Part shown: positions 1 through 6,393 of the stretch, piece by piece
Layout: each line of letters opens with the position of its first letter
Numbering within the stretch: the first letter of the stretch is position 1
From: GCA-001856825 sp038729485
GTDB lineage: Archaea > Thermoplasmatota > Thermoplasmata > Thermoplasmatales > GCA-001856825
DNA: 10,270 nt
Assembly: GCA_038729485.1 (NCBI GenBank)
Contig: JAVYRX010000020.1
Span: forward strand, 1 to 10,270
Direction of reading: 5' to 3'
Program-made: the position numbers and the translations under genes
Notes under the pieces: model-generated
The model's input: the letters and a program-made list of their open reading frames with translations, nothing else
Told to the model about the DNA's origin: nothing
The model's database searches: none

Positions 1-94
1 TTATGAAATACTGCCTGTTCTTACTCAATAGACTCATCAAGAAGGTTAGAAATGAGTAATCATGGCCATTTCATGAATAAACATTATTGTTACC

Positions 95-110
95 ATATGT
101 GGTCACATAT
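95..110. repeat. 16-bp interrupted palindrome downstream of the dipeptidase stop
   Basis: ATATGTG-GT-CACATAT has perfect 7-bp arms with a 2-bp spacer, 20 bp beyond the dipeptidase stop codon. It may be a 3'-end hairpin or a protein-binding site for whatever lies left of the window. The stretch 1-129 contains no gene that can be supported. Confidence 0.4.
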
Positions 111-129
111 CGAGGTTATTAGAAATTTT

Positions 130-1080
130 CTAGTGAGTCAGAATGCTTTTTATTACTCTAAGTGGGTTCTCCCAAAGGACCTGCTCTGAGCGCGAACCGA
201 GCTTCTCCGCGAGCTGTTCTATCTTTAGCACGTTTTCAAATCCCTTTGGCGTCTCATTTATCCCCAAGAAATCGGTGCCAAGGGCAACGTGCCTCCAGCC
301 GAAATTGTCGCCAATATATTCCATGTGGGCTACGATATCATCTATCGATGGGTCCTGCCCAAGGGTACCTTTAATGGCGGTCACCCCTATGACTCCGTCT
401 GTATCCGCAATGGCTTGAATGGACTCATCATCCAGATTCCTTATATTATCATAAACGCTCTTAGAATTACTGTGTGAATTGATCACGGGCTTCTTAGTGA
501 CTTCGCAGGCATCCAATATCGTCCTTTTGCTTGCATGGGCTAGGTCAATTATTATCCCTGATTTATCTGCAATTTCAATGAGCTCCTCCCCATAACCCGT
601 GAGGCCATAGTCTTTCTTAGACATAGCCGCAGCAGCGAATTTTGTATCATAATTCCAGGTTAGCCCTAAGCATCTTAGTCCCAAATCGTACAGAAGATGT
701 AGGTCATATGGATCCCTGAGGCAATCGGTTCCTTCTAGACTTAGCAATATCTTCGTCCCTCTTATCTTTAAATCATTTAGATTCCTTACTGTTATTATTC
801 TCCCAGTTCTTTCAAGGTACTTATATACCTTGAGCTGCTCCATGAGGTCCTCCCAGGATGCGACTGTCCCTCTAGGATTGAATTTGCCTCTTGATAAGTT
901 TTGATCTGGTTTTCCAACGCTCTTTTCGTTAAGCGTCGAAATGTGAGGAAAGCTTACACCAAATATCAAAACATCCTCAAACTTCTTTAGGTAATCGAGG
1001 TTGGATTGTTCAGTTTCATGAATTATGTCTGCCCTTTGGGAAGAAATACCCATATCCTCGTGAAGATCTATGAAGCGCAT
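130..1080 (-). CDS. Membrane dipeptidase-like (peptidase family M19) zinc hydrolase
   Basis: A 316-residue protein of the renal/membrane dipeptidase family (M19), binuclear zinc enzymes that cleave dipeptides and some D-amino-acid or dehydro-dipeptides. The expected metal ligands are all visible: H7 and D9 in the N-terminal DLHED, E116 in LSLEGTD, H182 in IDLAHAS, H203 in INSHSNS, and D270 in LGTDF. The family landmark GLTGYGEEL (159-167), followed by ADKSGIIIDLAH, is typical, and the C-terminal WENPLRVI matches the usual 'GxNxLRV' tail. There is no signal peptide or membrane segment, so it is probably cytoplasmic, fitting peptide turnover in a heterotroph. The length is slightly short for the family but complete. 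A clear TATA box about 25 bp upstream of the ATG suggests a leaderless, single-gene transcript. The exact substrate cannot be read from sequence. Confidence 0.93.
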   Translation of the reverse strand: MRFIDLHEDMGISSQRADIIHETEQSNLDYLKKFEDVLIFGVSFPHISTLNEKSVGKPDQNLSRGKFNPRGTVASWEDLMEQLKVYKYLERTGRIITVRNLNDLKIRGTKILLSLEGTDCLRDPYDLHLLYDLGLRCLGLTWNYDTKFAAAAMSKKDYGLTGYGEELIEIADKSGIIIDLAHASKRTILDACEVTKKPVINSHSNSKSVYDNIRNLDDESIQAIADTDGVIGVTAIKGTLGQDPSIDDIVAHMEYIGDNFGWRHVALGTDFLGINETPKGFENVLKIEQLAEKLGSRSEQVLWENPLRVIKSILTH

Positions 1081-1101
1081 ATTAAGTTAGATACATCTCT
1101 T

Positions 1102-1109
1102 TATTTAAA
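1102..1109 (-). promoter_or_regulatory. TATA box of the M19 dipeptidase gene
   Basis: On the minus strand this reads TTTAAATA, an excellent archaeal box A. Its centre is about 25 bp upstream of the ATG at 1080, so transcription should start at or within a base or two of the start codon. No Shine-Dalgarno sequence precedes the ATG, consistent with a leaderless mRNA. Confidence 0.6.
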
Positions 1110-1288
1110 TTTGGTACTCGATATAAGGATCCCATTATCTCATCAATTCTATTTTCTTCTCCGTTCTAATAGGTATATTTTGTAAGGTTTAAGCCCATAA
1201 AATAAACGTTTAGCTCACGTTGCATCCCGTATGGCGCTAAAGCTGTAGTTCTAATGCCATTTATCTTGATGAGCGAATTATCGTTATT

Positions 1289-1301
1289 TATCTATAAGAT
1301 A
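1289..1301 (-). terminator. Weak hairpin 20 nt after the ferredoxin operon
   Basis: TATCT-ATA-AGATA forms a 5-bp stem about 20 nt downstream of the second ferredoxin stop codon (1321). There is no following T-run on the minus strand, so a terminator role is only a guess from position. Confidence 0.2.
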
Positions 1302-1320
1302 GCCAAATACCACGAGGAAC

Positions 1321-1671
1321 TTATACCTCAAGTATAAGTTCTGGTGTCCTAGCCAGCTTCTTGGTAAGCTCTTCCTTTATGGTCTCAGTGCTGATACTTC
1401 TAGAAAGGAGTCTCACATACTCAACACTTTCCGGATAGGATATTGCGTCCCAAAGACATGATACCTCGCAATTATTGCATCCCACCATGCAATTATTCGG
1501 CTGCAAGACTACTGCCTTGTGAAGGGATTCGTCGTAACCAAATACATTTCTCTTTTCTCCGCAAGTAACAACACATAGACCGCATCCCGTACATTTCTTG
1601 GGGTCTACGATTGGGTACCATCTTATTTTGTCCCTTTCAATACCGTGCCACATAGAAAATTCATTTTCCAT
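1321..1671 (-). CDS. Ferredoxin-like 2x[4Fe-4S] protein, second gene of a tandem pair
   Basis: A 116-residue soluble iron-sulfur protein with two cysteine clusters: C27-x2-C30-x2-C33-x3-C37 and C61-x3-C65-x2-C68-x3-C72, i.e. two [4Fe-4S] centres. The N-terminal block WHGIERDKIRWYP just before cluster I, and the variant spacing of cluster II (CMVGCNNC), mark an archaeal/bacterial ferredoxin subfamily often annotated as PreA-like 4Fe-4S protein. It is most likely an electron carrier or a small subunit of an oxidoreductase. The residue after the last cysteine is Leu (SCLWDAI), where classical ferredoxins have Pro. The start codon lies inside the end of the upstream paralogue (11-bp overlap, different frame) and is preceded by AGGAGG at 1685-1680, so translation is coupled. 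It is clearly a duplicate of that gene. The redox partner is unknown. Confidence 0.9.
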   Translation of the reverse strand: MENEFSMWHGIERDKIRWYPIVDPKKCTGCGLCVVTCGEKRNVFGYDESLHKAVVLQPNNCMVGCNNCEVSCLWDAISYPESVEYVRLLSRSISTETIKEELTKKLARTPELILEV

Positions 1672-2053
1672 CCTTGTTGCCTCCTGTAGCGTTCAGTAGA
1701 TGATTCGGGAATTTTGCCATCCGTTCAGCCAGTTCTTGTTTAACGTTCGGATATATCTTATATTTAATCGCTACACCCCTCAAAAATTTTTTTGGGTCCT
1801 CTGGGAACGTTATTGCGGACTCCGGGCACACCTTTCCGCACGTTGTGCATCCAGGAACGCAATTTTGCTCTACTGTAACTACTGGTCTGTTTTGAGTCAT
1901 ATTCCACTTGAAAACGGCGTTCCCGCAAGTGAGCAGACAGAGGCCGCAGCCGTTACAAAGTTCCTCATTTATTTTGGGGAACCAAGATATGCTTTTTCTA
2001 TCAACGCCATGCCATGGCTTTTTTTCTTGATAGGTGGAAAATGTTTTGTTCAT
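1661..2053 (-). CDS. Ferredoxin-like 2x[4Fe-4S] protein, first gene of a tandem pair
   Basis: A 130-residue paralogue of the gene downstream. Cluster I is C33-x2-C36-x2-C39-x3-C43 and cluster II C65-x3-C69-x2-C72-x3-C76, here with the classical Pro after the last cysteine (VCPESAI). The family block PWHGVDRKSISWFP precedes cluster I. The C-terminal 45 residues are rich in Lys/Arg and have no cysteines; the tail NATGGNKDGK is a short extension encoded by the overlap with the next gene. No signal peptide or membrane helix is present. It is the first gene of a two-gene operon, divergent from an Lrp/AsnC regulator 238 bp away. Two different ferredoxins made from one message suggests a shared partner or a heterodimer, but this is inference. 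Confidence 0.9.
   Translation of the reverse strand: MNKTFSTYQEKKPWHGVDRKSISWFPKINEELCNGCGLCLLTCGNAVFKWNMTQNRPVVTVEQNCVPGCTTCGKVCPESAITFPEDPKKFLRGVAIKYKIYPNVKQELAERMAKFPNHLLNATGGNKDGK
1680..1685 (-). promoter_or_regulatory. Shine-Dalgarno AGGAGG of the second ferredoxin
   Basis: AGGAGG on the minus strand lies 8 nt before the ATG at 1671 and inside the coding sequence of the upstream ferredoxin. It fixes the start of the downstream gene and supports a bicistronic message. Confidence 0.7.
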
Positions 2054-2081
2054 TCATAGGTCACGTTTGTTAATCACATTG

Positions 2082-2089
2082 TAATATTT
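2082..2089 (-). promoter_or_regulatory. Probable TATA box of the ferredoxin operon
   Basis: The minus strand reads AAATATTA, centred about 32 bp before the ATG at 2053, predicting a leader of only a few bases. There is no convincing Shine-Dalgarno before this ATG, unlike the second gene. Confidence 0.4.
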
Positions 2090-2250
2090 CAATTTAAGGA
2101 TTATAGGACAAAAGTACAACCTTTAATCCAATAATATAATGCCATTAAATTAAGTGCTAGCGAAAGATAACGTCAGCCTCTAGGGAGCGCCAACATAGTA
2201 CTGAACGTATATTTTAAAGGTTGATTGTTTAATAATCTAGTGTTTCAATC

Positions 2251-2270
2251 ATATATAGAAATGTTTAAGA
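2251..2270 (+). promoter_or_regulatory. Probable promoter of the Lrp/AsnC gene
   Basis: Two AT-rich candidates, ATATATAG (2251-2258) and GTTTAAGA (2263-2270), lie 37 and 25 bp upstream of the GTG at 2292. The nearer one would give a leaderless message starting at the GTG; the farther one a leader of about 10 nt. Confidence 0.35.
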
Positions 2271-2291
2271 TTTTCCGAATGAATACGTATT

Positions 2292-2729
2292 GTGAAAGGT
2301 TTCAAGATTGATCGCCTAGACTTGGAAATTCTGGACATAATAGAAAAAGACTGCTCAAAGACGTATGCAGAGATAGCAAATGCAGTGAATGCTAACCTAT
2401 GGACAGTTAGAGACAGGCTCAATCTTTTGAAGAATAGGGGGATAATTCAAGGCTGCAAAGGAATTATCAACCACCAACTTATCGGTTTACCGTTTAAGGC
2501 TATAATTCAGCTTAATATAGAACCATCGCAATTACAGGGATTCATTTCATTTATGAGAGGTCAGAAGAATGTTAAGAACATGATGATAATAACGGGCTCT
2601 GAAAGAATACTATTAACAGTATTAGGTGCCTCTCCTAATGAAATTCGGGAATTCATTCAAAAACAAGTTTCTAAGTTCAATGTAGACATAAAGGATTTCA
2701 ATATGATACTGGAAGAGCCGATCCTATGA
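2292..2729 (+). CDS. Lrp/AsnC-family transcriptional regulator
   Basis: A 145-residue protein of the feast/famine regulator family. Residues 5-57 form the N-terminal winged helix-turn-helix (KIDRLDLEILDIIEKD..TYAEIANAVNANLWTVRDRLNLL), with the usual LD-x-x-D/E-I-L opening. Residues 65-142 match the alpha/beta RAM ligand-binding and dimerisation domain. The length is normal for the family. The start is GTG at 2292: an in-frame TGA lies 12 bp upstream with no ATG between. Such proteins sense amino acids or related metabolites and act locally or globally. It is divergent from the ferredoxin pair and shares a 238-bp spacer with it, so control of that operon and of itself is plausible but not shown. 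No clear operator is seen in the spacer. Confidence 0.9.
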   Translation: MKGFKIDRLDLEILDIIEKDCSKTYAEIANAVNANLWTVRDRLNLLKNRGIIQGCKGIINHQLIGLPFKAIIQLNIEPSQLQGFISFMRGQKNVKNMMIITGSERILLTVLGASPNEIREFIQKQVSKFNVDIKDFNMILEEPIL

Positions 2730-3111
2730 TATTTTATTGATATAGCGACGCGCATTTTAGATAATTATTTTATATTGGCGATGACCGTATTATCAGCAAT
2801 GCAGAAGAAAGGCATACAATGCTCCAACGACCAAACCTGGAAACGGTAATTTCATAGGATTGACAGTAAACCTACATTATAAAAAGATAGGCGTCGAAAC
2901 TTTGAAGTGCAGAAGATAGCGGAAACCACCACCTCACCACTTTTAGTTTTTAAATATCTTAATTCATACCCAAGTAATTAAGGCTCTTCTTGCTGGCGAA
3001 ATAAGGGAGCCGGCAATTTACTGCGCTTATTATTACCGTTCCTGGCTTGAATAAGGTTCTCCCGTCACTTCAATTTTAAATTTCTACTTTTTATACAGCT
3101 CCGTGAAATGG
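2730..3111. other. Gene-poor spacer with a possible RNA transcription unit
   Basis: I see no convincing protein gene here. A T-rich run follows the Lrp stop codon. A good TATA-like box (TTTAAATATC, 2948-2957) is followed from about 2978 by GC-richer sequence that can fold: TTGCTGGC (2990-2997) with GCCGGCAA (3009-3016), or alternatively GGGAGCC (3005-3011) with GG-TT-CTCCC (3055-3063) enclosing CTTATT/AATAAG (3026-3031/3050-3055). A T-rich tract follows near 3072-3092. Short stop-to-stop frames exist on the plus strand but lack starts. Confidence 0.3.
2978..3092 (+). ncRNA. Speculative small structured RNA
   Basis: Start and end are only estimates from the TATA-like box at 2948-2957 (about 25 bp upstream) and the T-rich stretch ending near 3092. 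Within it, two alternative folds compete for the segment around 3005-3016. No match to a known archaeal RNA class is recognised: no C/D boxes, no H/ACA kink-turn and no tRNA-like fold. Confidence 0.2.
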
Positions 3112-3294
3112 CTATGCACTGTTGTAAAGTCTATAGTTCAATGCTGGTTCAGCTACCTGACAGTAAGATAACCAGACTTTTCGTTCTGCATTTTTAAAAG
3201 TCAAATAATATAGTGGTTGCATCCAACACGAAACGGTGCATTGCAACATAGGTTCACCCCTATTGTCTCGCTCTAAAATAAATGTTAGTTTCAT
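3112..3294 (-). pseudogene. Possible HicB-like fragment or unrelated small ORF
   Basis: A 60-codon frame starts at the ATG at 3294, immediately downstream of the coiled-coil membrane gene on the same strand; a TTG one base past that gene's stop could also start it. The first residues, MKLTFILERDNRGEPMLQC, resemble the beta-strand opening of HicB-type antitoxins (MKLT..LE...GG..V.C). The rest (Trp/Cys/Tyr-rich, ending LNYRLYNSA) does not follow the family, so it would be a truncated or frameshifted remnant. No HicA partner is visible and there is no Shine-Dalgarno. It could equally be a chance ORF. Confidence 0.2.
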
Positions 3295-3325
3295 CTTGAA
3301 GGCTTGTAAGAAATAGTTAAACAAT

Positions 3326-3772
3326 CTAAAACTGCAATATCATTTCTCTAAGGCTTCTTATAAAGTCTCTTTCCTTCTTCAAACTATAGAGTGCAAAGAT
3401 TACTCCTCCGACACCCCCTGCTATGGAAATTGAAAGTATAATGTGCCCCACGAATCCTGTTGTGCTGATCAATGCCATAAATTCCATAATGATGCCCGCT
3501 ACCCCAGAGAGGATTGAATAAAGAAAGAAAGTTAGTGTACTGACTCCGGTTTCAAGCCTCTTAGCGAGAATTAATTTCTCAAGTAATTCATACAATCTAT
3601 TGAATTTGGTTCCGAGCTTTAAGTCTACGTATTCAGTTTCACACTTATTTATCATTGTTGTAATTTCCTCTTTCTTGTTCAGGAATTCGTTTTCCAGAGT
3701 TTCAAATCCCTGACCAAAATCCAGGCCGTTTCTTTTTTCCATGATCCTAAGTACAAGCCTATTGGGTGACAT
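3326..3772 (-). CDS. Unrecognised protein: coiled coil plus two membrane helices
   Basis: A 148-residue protein I do not recognise, counted from the ATG at 3772; a TTG one codon upstream is the alternative start. The first 75 residues are charged and helical (GFETLENEFLNKKEEITTMINKCETEYVDLK, then LYELLEKLILAKRLE), likely a coiled coil. Two hydrophobic helices follow, near residues 76-103 and 106-131, the second Gly-rich (SIAGGVGGVIFALYSL), and then a short basic tail (KKERDFIRSLREMILQF). The architecture suggests a membrane-anchored oligomer with both ends on the same side. GGGGTGAG (3781-3788) lies inside the end of the upstream gene, whose stop codon is only a few bases away, so the two are translated from one message. 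The function is unknown. Confidence 0.7.
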   Translation of the reverse strand: MSPNRLVLRIMEKRNGLDFGQGFETLENEFLNKKEEITTMINKCETEYVDLKLGTKFNRLYELLEKLILAKRLETGVSTLTFFLYSILSGVAGIIMEFMALISTTGFVGHIILSISIAGGVGGVIFALYSLKKERDFIRSLREMILQF

Positions 3773-3777
3773 CAAGG

Positions 3778-4020
3778 TTACTCACCCCTAGGTAAGCTTT
3801 CGATATAACCTGATGCGTTTGTTTCGTACTCCTGTATCATTGCATACTTGCAGGCACCAAGACAAGGCAAAGATTCGACTTTAAGATTCGAAACAAAAAT
3901 TGAGATGAGTTTATTGAAAATATCCATTGATGATTCCAGAGAAACTGGCATAAAGAGCGAGGCTAATAGTGGAACACGGCTAACACCCTTCCTTCCCATT
4001 ACTCTCTCTTGCATAGTCAT
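3778..4020 (-). CDS. Unrecognised 80-residue protein, first gene of a two-gene operon
   Basis: An 80-residue protein with no family I recognise. The N-terminus is basic (ERVMGRKGVSR) and is followed by a mixed hydrophobic stretch (VPLLASLFMPVSLESSMDIFNKLISIFVSNLKVE), a CLGAC motif near residues 54-58 and an acidic C-terminus. The two cysteines, three residues apart, could be redox-active or bind a metal, but there is no second pair. An in-frame TGA sits directly before the ATG, so the start cannot be earlier; MGRKG at residue 8 is the alternative. A TATA-like box 25 bp upstream suggests a leaderless message. It ends 5 bp before the ATG of the coiled-coil membrane protein and carries that gene's Shine-Dalgarno, so the two probably function together. 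Confidence 0.6.
   Translation of the reverse strand: MTMQERVMGRKGVSRVPLLASLFMPVSLESSMDIFNKLISIFVSNLKVESLPCLGACKYAMIQEYETNASGYIESLPRGE
3781..3788 (-). promoter_or_regulatory. Shine-Dalgarno GGGGTGAG of the coiled-coil membrane gene
   Basis: GGGGTGAG on the minus strand is 8 nt before the ATG at 3772 (5 nt before the TTG at 3775), embedded in the last codons of the upstream 80-residue gene. It supports coupled translation and argues that the upstream ORF is real. Confidence 0.6.
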
Positions 4021-4040
4021 TCAATCCTGTTATTTACTTA

Positions 4041-4050
4041 ACATTTTATT
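4041..4050 (-). promoter_or_regulatory. Probable TATA box of the 3326-4020 operon
   Basis: AATAAAATGT on the minus strand is centred about 25 bp before the ATG at 4020, the position expected for a leaderless archaeal transcript. Confidence 0.4.
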
Positions 4051-4312
4051 GCAAAAATTGAAATAAACGATATCGGATTTCGCTTTTTTTGTTAATCAAA
4101 GCACACAATTTTTCATTCCTGTTAATTATTCTGTTTAATCCGTTTGTTAAGGAGAAGATGTATATTTAATTACGAACAAAGTCCTAGCATGCTAATTTAC
4201 GCGCCATTGATGGATTTATTTTAAATCGTACGATGTCACGCAAAACAATTTTTAGGGATGCTTTGAAATGAGGAATATTGTTTCAGCTTTTTTACGCGGG
4301 TACCAAATGAGC

Positions 4313-4320
4313 TAAATATT
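4313..4320 (+). promoter_or_regulatory. TATA box of the MFS transporter gene
   Basis: TAAATATT is centred about 24 bp upstream of the ATG at 4341. No Shine-Dalgarno precedes the ATG, so the transcript is probably leaderless. Confidence 0.5.
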
Positions 4321-4340
4321 CGCCGAAAATAAACTGATTT

Positions 4341-5567
4341 ATGTTCGATGAATCTCAAGAAAGAATAGATTCATCATTCAAATTCCTTCTTATTTCGAGA
4401 GCCACTAGGAGCGTAGCCCTTGTATTTGTTTCCCTCGCATTTTCCTTATACCTAAACGTGTTAGGCTACAGTTTAGTTTTCATAGGATTGGCCTACTTGG
4501 TAATTGTTGTTTTTAACATGATAATATCTCTTCTAATAGGCATGATGGGGGACAGGATCGGATATTCTAAGGCACTAATAATCGGCGAACTCTTTGCGCT
4601 GGCAGGGACAGCCGGCCTTTCTTCTTCTACTAATATTCTCGTGATTATTACCTCAGCCGTAATAGCGGGTATATCCGGGACAGCCGGAGGCATTCGCGGC
4701 GCGTTTTCCCCCGGAATGACTGCATTCATAGCTAGCAACTGGACGGACGAAATTGCTAGGGTATTTAGACTAGCGAGAGTTAACATAGTTGCCTCTCTCT
4801 CCTCAATAATTGGGGGAATCATGCTATATACTCACGATTATCTTTCCCCGTACTTCGGAATGATTGGTACATTCAAATTTCTATATTTCATTTCATTTCT
4901 CCTGCTCACTGTTTCGACAGTCTCACTCTTTTTTCTAAGAGAGAAAAAAAGACCCCGGAAGACAACGTCAATTATGCAGAAAGAAAGTGCTAGGTATATG
5001 GTTAAAATTATGATACCTAACTCTGTAAATGGCGCTGCCATTGGTCTGGCTATTCCCTTGCTGCCGCTATGGTTCGAGCTCAAATTTGGTATATCAATAT
5101 CAACCATTGGGGAAGTTTTCACGTATGCATATGCTGCAACCGCCTTAGGTTCATACATCTCTGGGAGATATTTCAATTCAGGCAAGATAAGCGCCATCTA
5201 CGTTTCTTCGATAACGAGACTCTTCCAGGGTTTGATGCTCGTTGCCATTGCCCTGTCACCACTGGCAATAGTAGCGGCATTGTTGTACGTTGCTAGAAGC
5301 ACAGTGGCTGGAATTGGTGCCCCTATGAGAAGTGCAATCTCGATTAGAGGCATCGGACGCGAAGACTACGGGGCTGCATCAAGCATTCAGGGAATGGCGA
5401 CAAGAGGTTCTCAGATGACCTCGGGCATCTCCGGATACCTTATGGACCTGTACTCTTCACTACCGTTGTTTTTTGGCGGAGCAATACAAATGGTCGGTGC
5501 AGTGATTTATTACAAGGTTATCAGGAATTGGGAAATGGGTCATGGGTGGCCGCGCGATGATGGGTAA
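4341..5567 (+). CDS. Major facilitator superfamily (MFS) transporter
   Basis: A 408-residue polytopic membrane protein with about 12 hydrophobic helices in two halves, separated by a charged central loop near residues 200-220 (REKKRPRKTTSIMQKES). The MFS motif A is seen between helices 2 and 3 as GMMGDRIGYSKA (67-78), and a Gly/Ala-rich helix (GISGTAGGIRGAFSPGMTAF, 110-129) resembles the helix 4/5 region. The C-terminal half contains GIGAPMRSAISIRGIGREDYGAASSIQGMATRGSQ, as in drug or sugar efflux-type MFS members. It acts in the cytoplasmic membrane as a proton- or solute-coupled carrier; the substrate cannot be assigned. It has its own promoter and ends only 27 bp from the stop of the convergent hydrolase gene. 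Confidence 0.9.
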   Translation: MFDESQERIDSSFKFLLISRATRSVALVFVSLAFSLYLNVLGYSLVFIGLAYLVIVVFNMIISLLIGMMGDRIGYSKALIIGELFALAGTAGLSSSTNILVIITSAVIAGISGTAGGIRGAFSPGMTAFIASNWTDEIARVFRLARVNIVASLSSIIGGIMLYTHDYLSPYFGMIGTFKFLYFISFLLLTVSTVSLFFLREKKRPRKTTSIMQKESARYMVKIMIPNSVNGAAIGLAIPLLPLWFELKFGISISTIGEVFTYAYAATALGSYISGRYFNSGKISAIYVSSITRLFQGLMLVAIALSPLAIVAALLYVARSTVAGIGAPMRSAISIRGIGREDYGAASSIQGMATRGSQMTSGISGYLMDLYSSLPLFFGGAIQMVGAVIYYKVIRNWEMGHGWPRDDG

Positions 5568-5594
5568 AGCTAGCTTAATCATATATGAAAATTG

Positions 5595-6194
5595 CTAAAG
5601 TCCTTGAATCTCAGAAAGAAAGTCCTGTACAATTTTATTGAATTCATTTGGCTTATCAAGGTAACAGGCATGGCCTGCGTCCCTGATCAATGCATATTTG
5701 CCCTTCTCGATTTTTCTTATTACTTCGGCATTTGATGGATCAGATATTTTATCTAACTCTCCCCAGATCCCCAACACCGGCACTTTTATACTTTTTAGGT
5801 TAATCTCATTAATGTTTACTGGATCAACAGCTATAGCCGCCTTTAAGTCTTTTGCGACCGAGGCGTAATATAGCACCAGGAACCCGCTTGCGGATGAACC
5901 CAGAATAACAGGCAGGTCATCGAATTCCCTTTCTATGAGGTACTCGAGAAAAATCTTGAATTCTTCTTTTGATAATGAGAATCTGCTCTTGCTCTTAGGG
6001 AACCCGGGAACATCGAGAGATACAAATTTCGATCCGAGATGGGAGATGGCGTCAAGCAATCCGCACTCTTTCCATATCTCAGCGTAGAAGCTATAACCAT
6101 GCATCAACAAAATTCCAATGTTTCCAGTTCCTGAACCTTTAAGGTATCTGAATCTTTTTCCTTCGTAATTGTCGAATATTTCTACCAGTTCCAT
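5595..6194 (-). CDS. ABHD14-like alpha/beta hydrolase
   Basis: A 199-residue soluble alpha/beta hydrolase. Visible elements are the oxyanion block LLMHGYSFYAEIW (29-41), SLDVPGFPKSKS (59-70), the nucleophile elbow GSSASG (99-104, Ser101 as nucleophile), acid D148 in WGELDKIS, and H175 in DAGHACYLDKP. The overall plan, the short length without a lid domain, and especially the combinations HG-x-x-F-x-x-E-x-W, AVDPV-x-x-x-x-IN and AGH-x-CYLDKP-x-E match the ABHD14 (CIB) family better than ordinary esterases. Human ABHD14B is about 210 residues and has been reported to act as a lysine deacetylase. The natural substrate of archaeal members is unknown, so a generic acyl hydrolase is the safe call. 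It is a single gene with a leaderless-type promoter, convergent with the MFS gene. Confidence 0.88.
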   Translation of the reverse strand: MELVEIFDNYEGKRFRYLKGSGTGNIGILLMHGYSFYAEIWKECGLLDAISHLGSKFVSLDVPGFPKSKSRFSLSKEEFKIFLEYLIEREFDDLPVILGSSASGFLVLYYASVAKDLKAAIAVDPVNINEINLKSIKVPVLGIWGELDKISDPSNAEVIRKIEKGKYALIRDAGHACYLDKPNEFNKIVQDFLSEIQGL

Positions 6195-6217
6195 ACGCTA
6201 TTAATACCTCTTCAAAG

Positions 6218-6225
6218 AAAAATAT
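6218..6225 (-). promoter_or_regulatory. TATA box of the ABHD14-like gene
   Basis: ATATTTTT on the minus strand is centred about 27 bp before the ATG at 6194, predicting transcription from the start codon itself. Confidence 0.45.
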
Positions 6226-6282
6226 GTTCATTTTCACTCACGTTCAAAATACATGCCATCATTTCAATATCGCTATATCCGC

Positions 6283-6305
6283 AAAAAAGCTTGAGCTTCA
6301 AGCTT
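6283..6305 (-). terminator. Perfect 8-bp inverted repeat followed by T6 on the minus strand
   Basis: AAGCTTGA-GCT-TCAAGCTT (6287-6305) has perfect 8-bp arms and a 3-bp loop. On the minus strand it is followed directly by six T, the layout of a factor-independent terminator. No minus-strand gene is seen just upstream of it, so it may instead be an operator in the divergent region between the hydrolase and the small membrane gene. Confidence 0.4.
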
Positions 6306-6360
6306 ACAGTCGTTCAATTAAGCGACCACTGCGGACTTATCATCATGCGAGAACAAAGAA

Positions 6361-6368
6361 TACTTATT
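6361..6368 (+). promoter_or_regulatory. Probable TATA box of the 47-residue membrane protein
   Basis: TACTTATT is centred about 29 bp before the ATG at 6394. It is an imperfect box, but placed as for the other leaderless genes in the window. Confidence 0.3.
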
Positions 6369-6393
6369 GTTAGAATAATACGCAGTAGAGATA

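Larger units (their letters stand above)
4021..4340. other. Divergent promoter spacer
   Basis: This is 320 bp of very AT-rich sequence between the unknown operon on the left and the MFS gene on the right. It holds their two promoters. I see no ORF, no strong repeat and no clear operator in the remainder. Confidence 0.5.

Noticed and set aside
52..189. Plus-strand His-rich 45-codon ORF overlapping the dipeptidase 3' end
   Set aside because: It is antisense to conserved dipeptidase codons, has no promoter or ribosome site and an unlikely composition; a chance frame.
1209..1241. TTTAGC ... GCTAAA inverted repeat, considered as an IS200/IS605 end
   Set aside because: The arms are only 6 bp and no transposase or recognisable terminal hairpin flanks them.
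1166..1295. Minus-strand open frame after the ferredoxins, including IKINGIRTTALAPYGMQREL
   Set aside because: It has no start codon except for a 19-codon tail and no recognisable family. It is coding-like in appearance but short enough to be chance.
2781..2849. 22-codon plus-strand ORF (MTVLSAMQKKGIQCSNDQTW, then KR)
   Set aside because: It vaguely resembles recombinase N-termini but is very short, and the AT box nearby is at the wrong distance.
3848..4066. Plus-strand 72-codon ORF opposite the 80-residue gene
   Set aside because: The minus-strand ORF has the promoter, the coupled Shine-Dalgarno and the operon arrangement; the plus frame has none of these.
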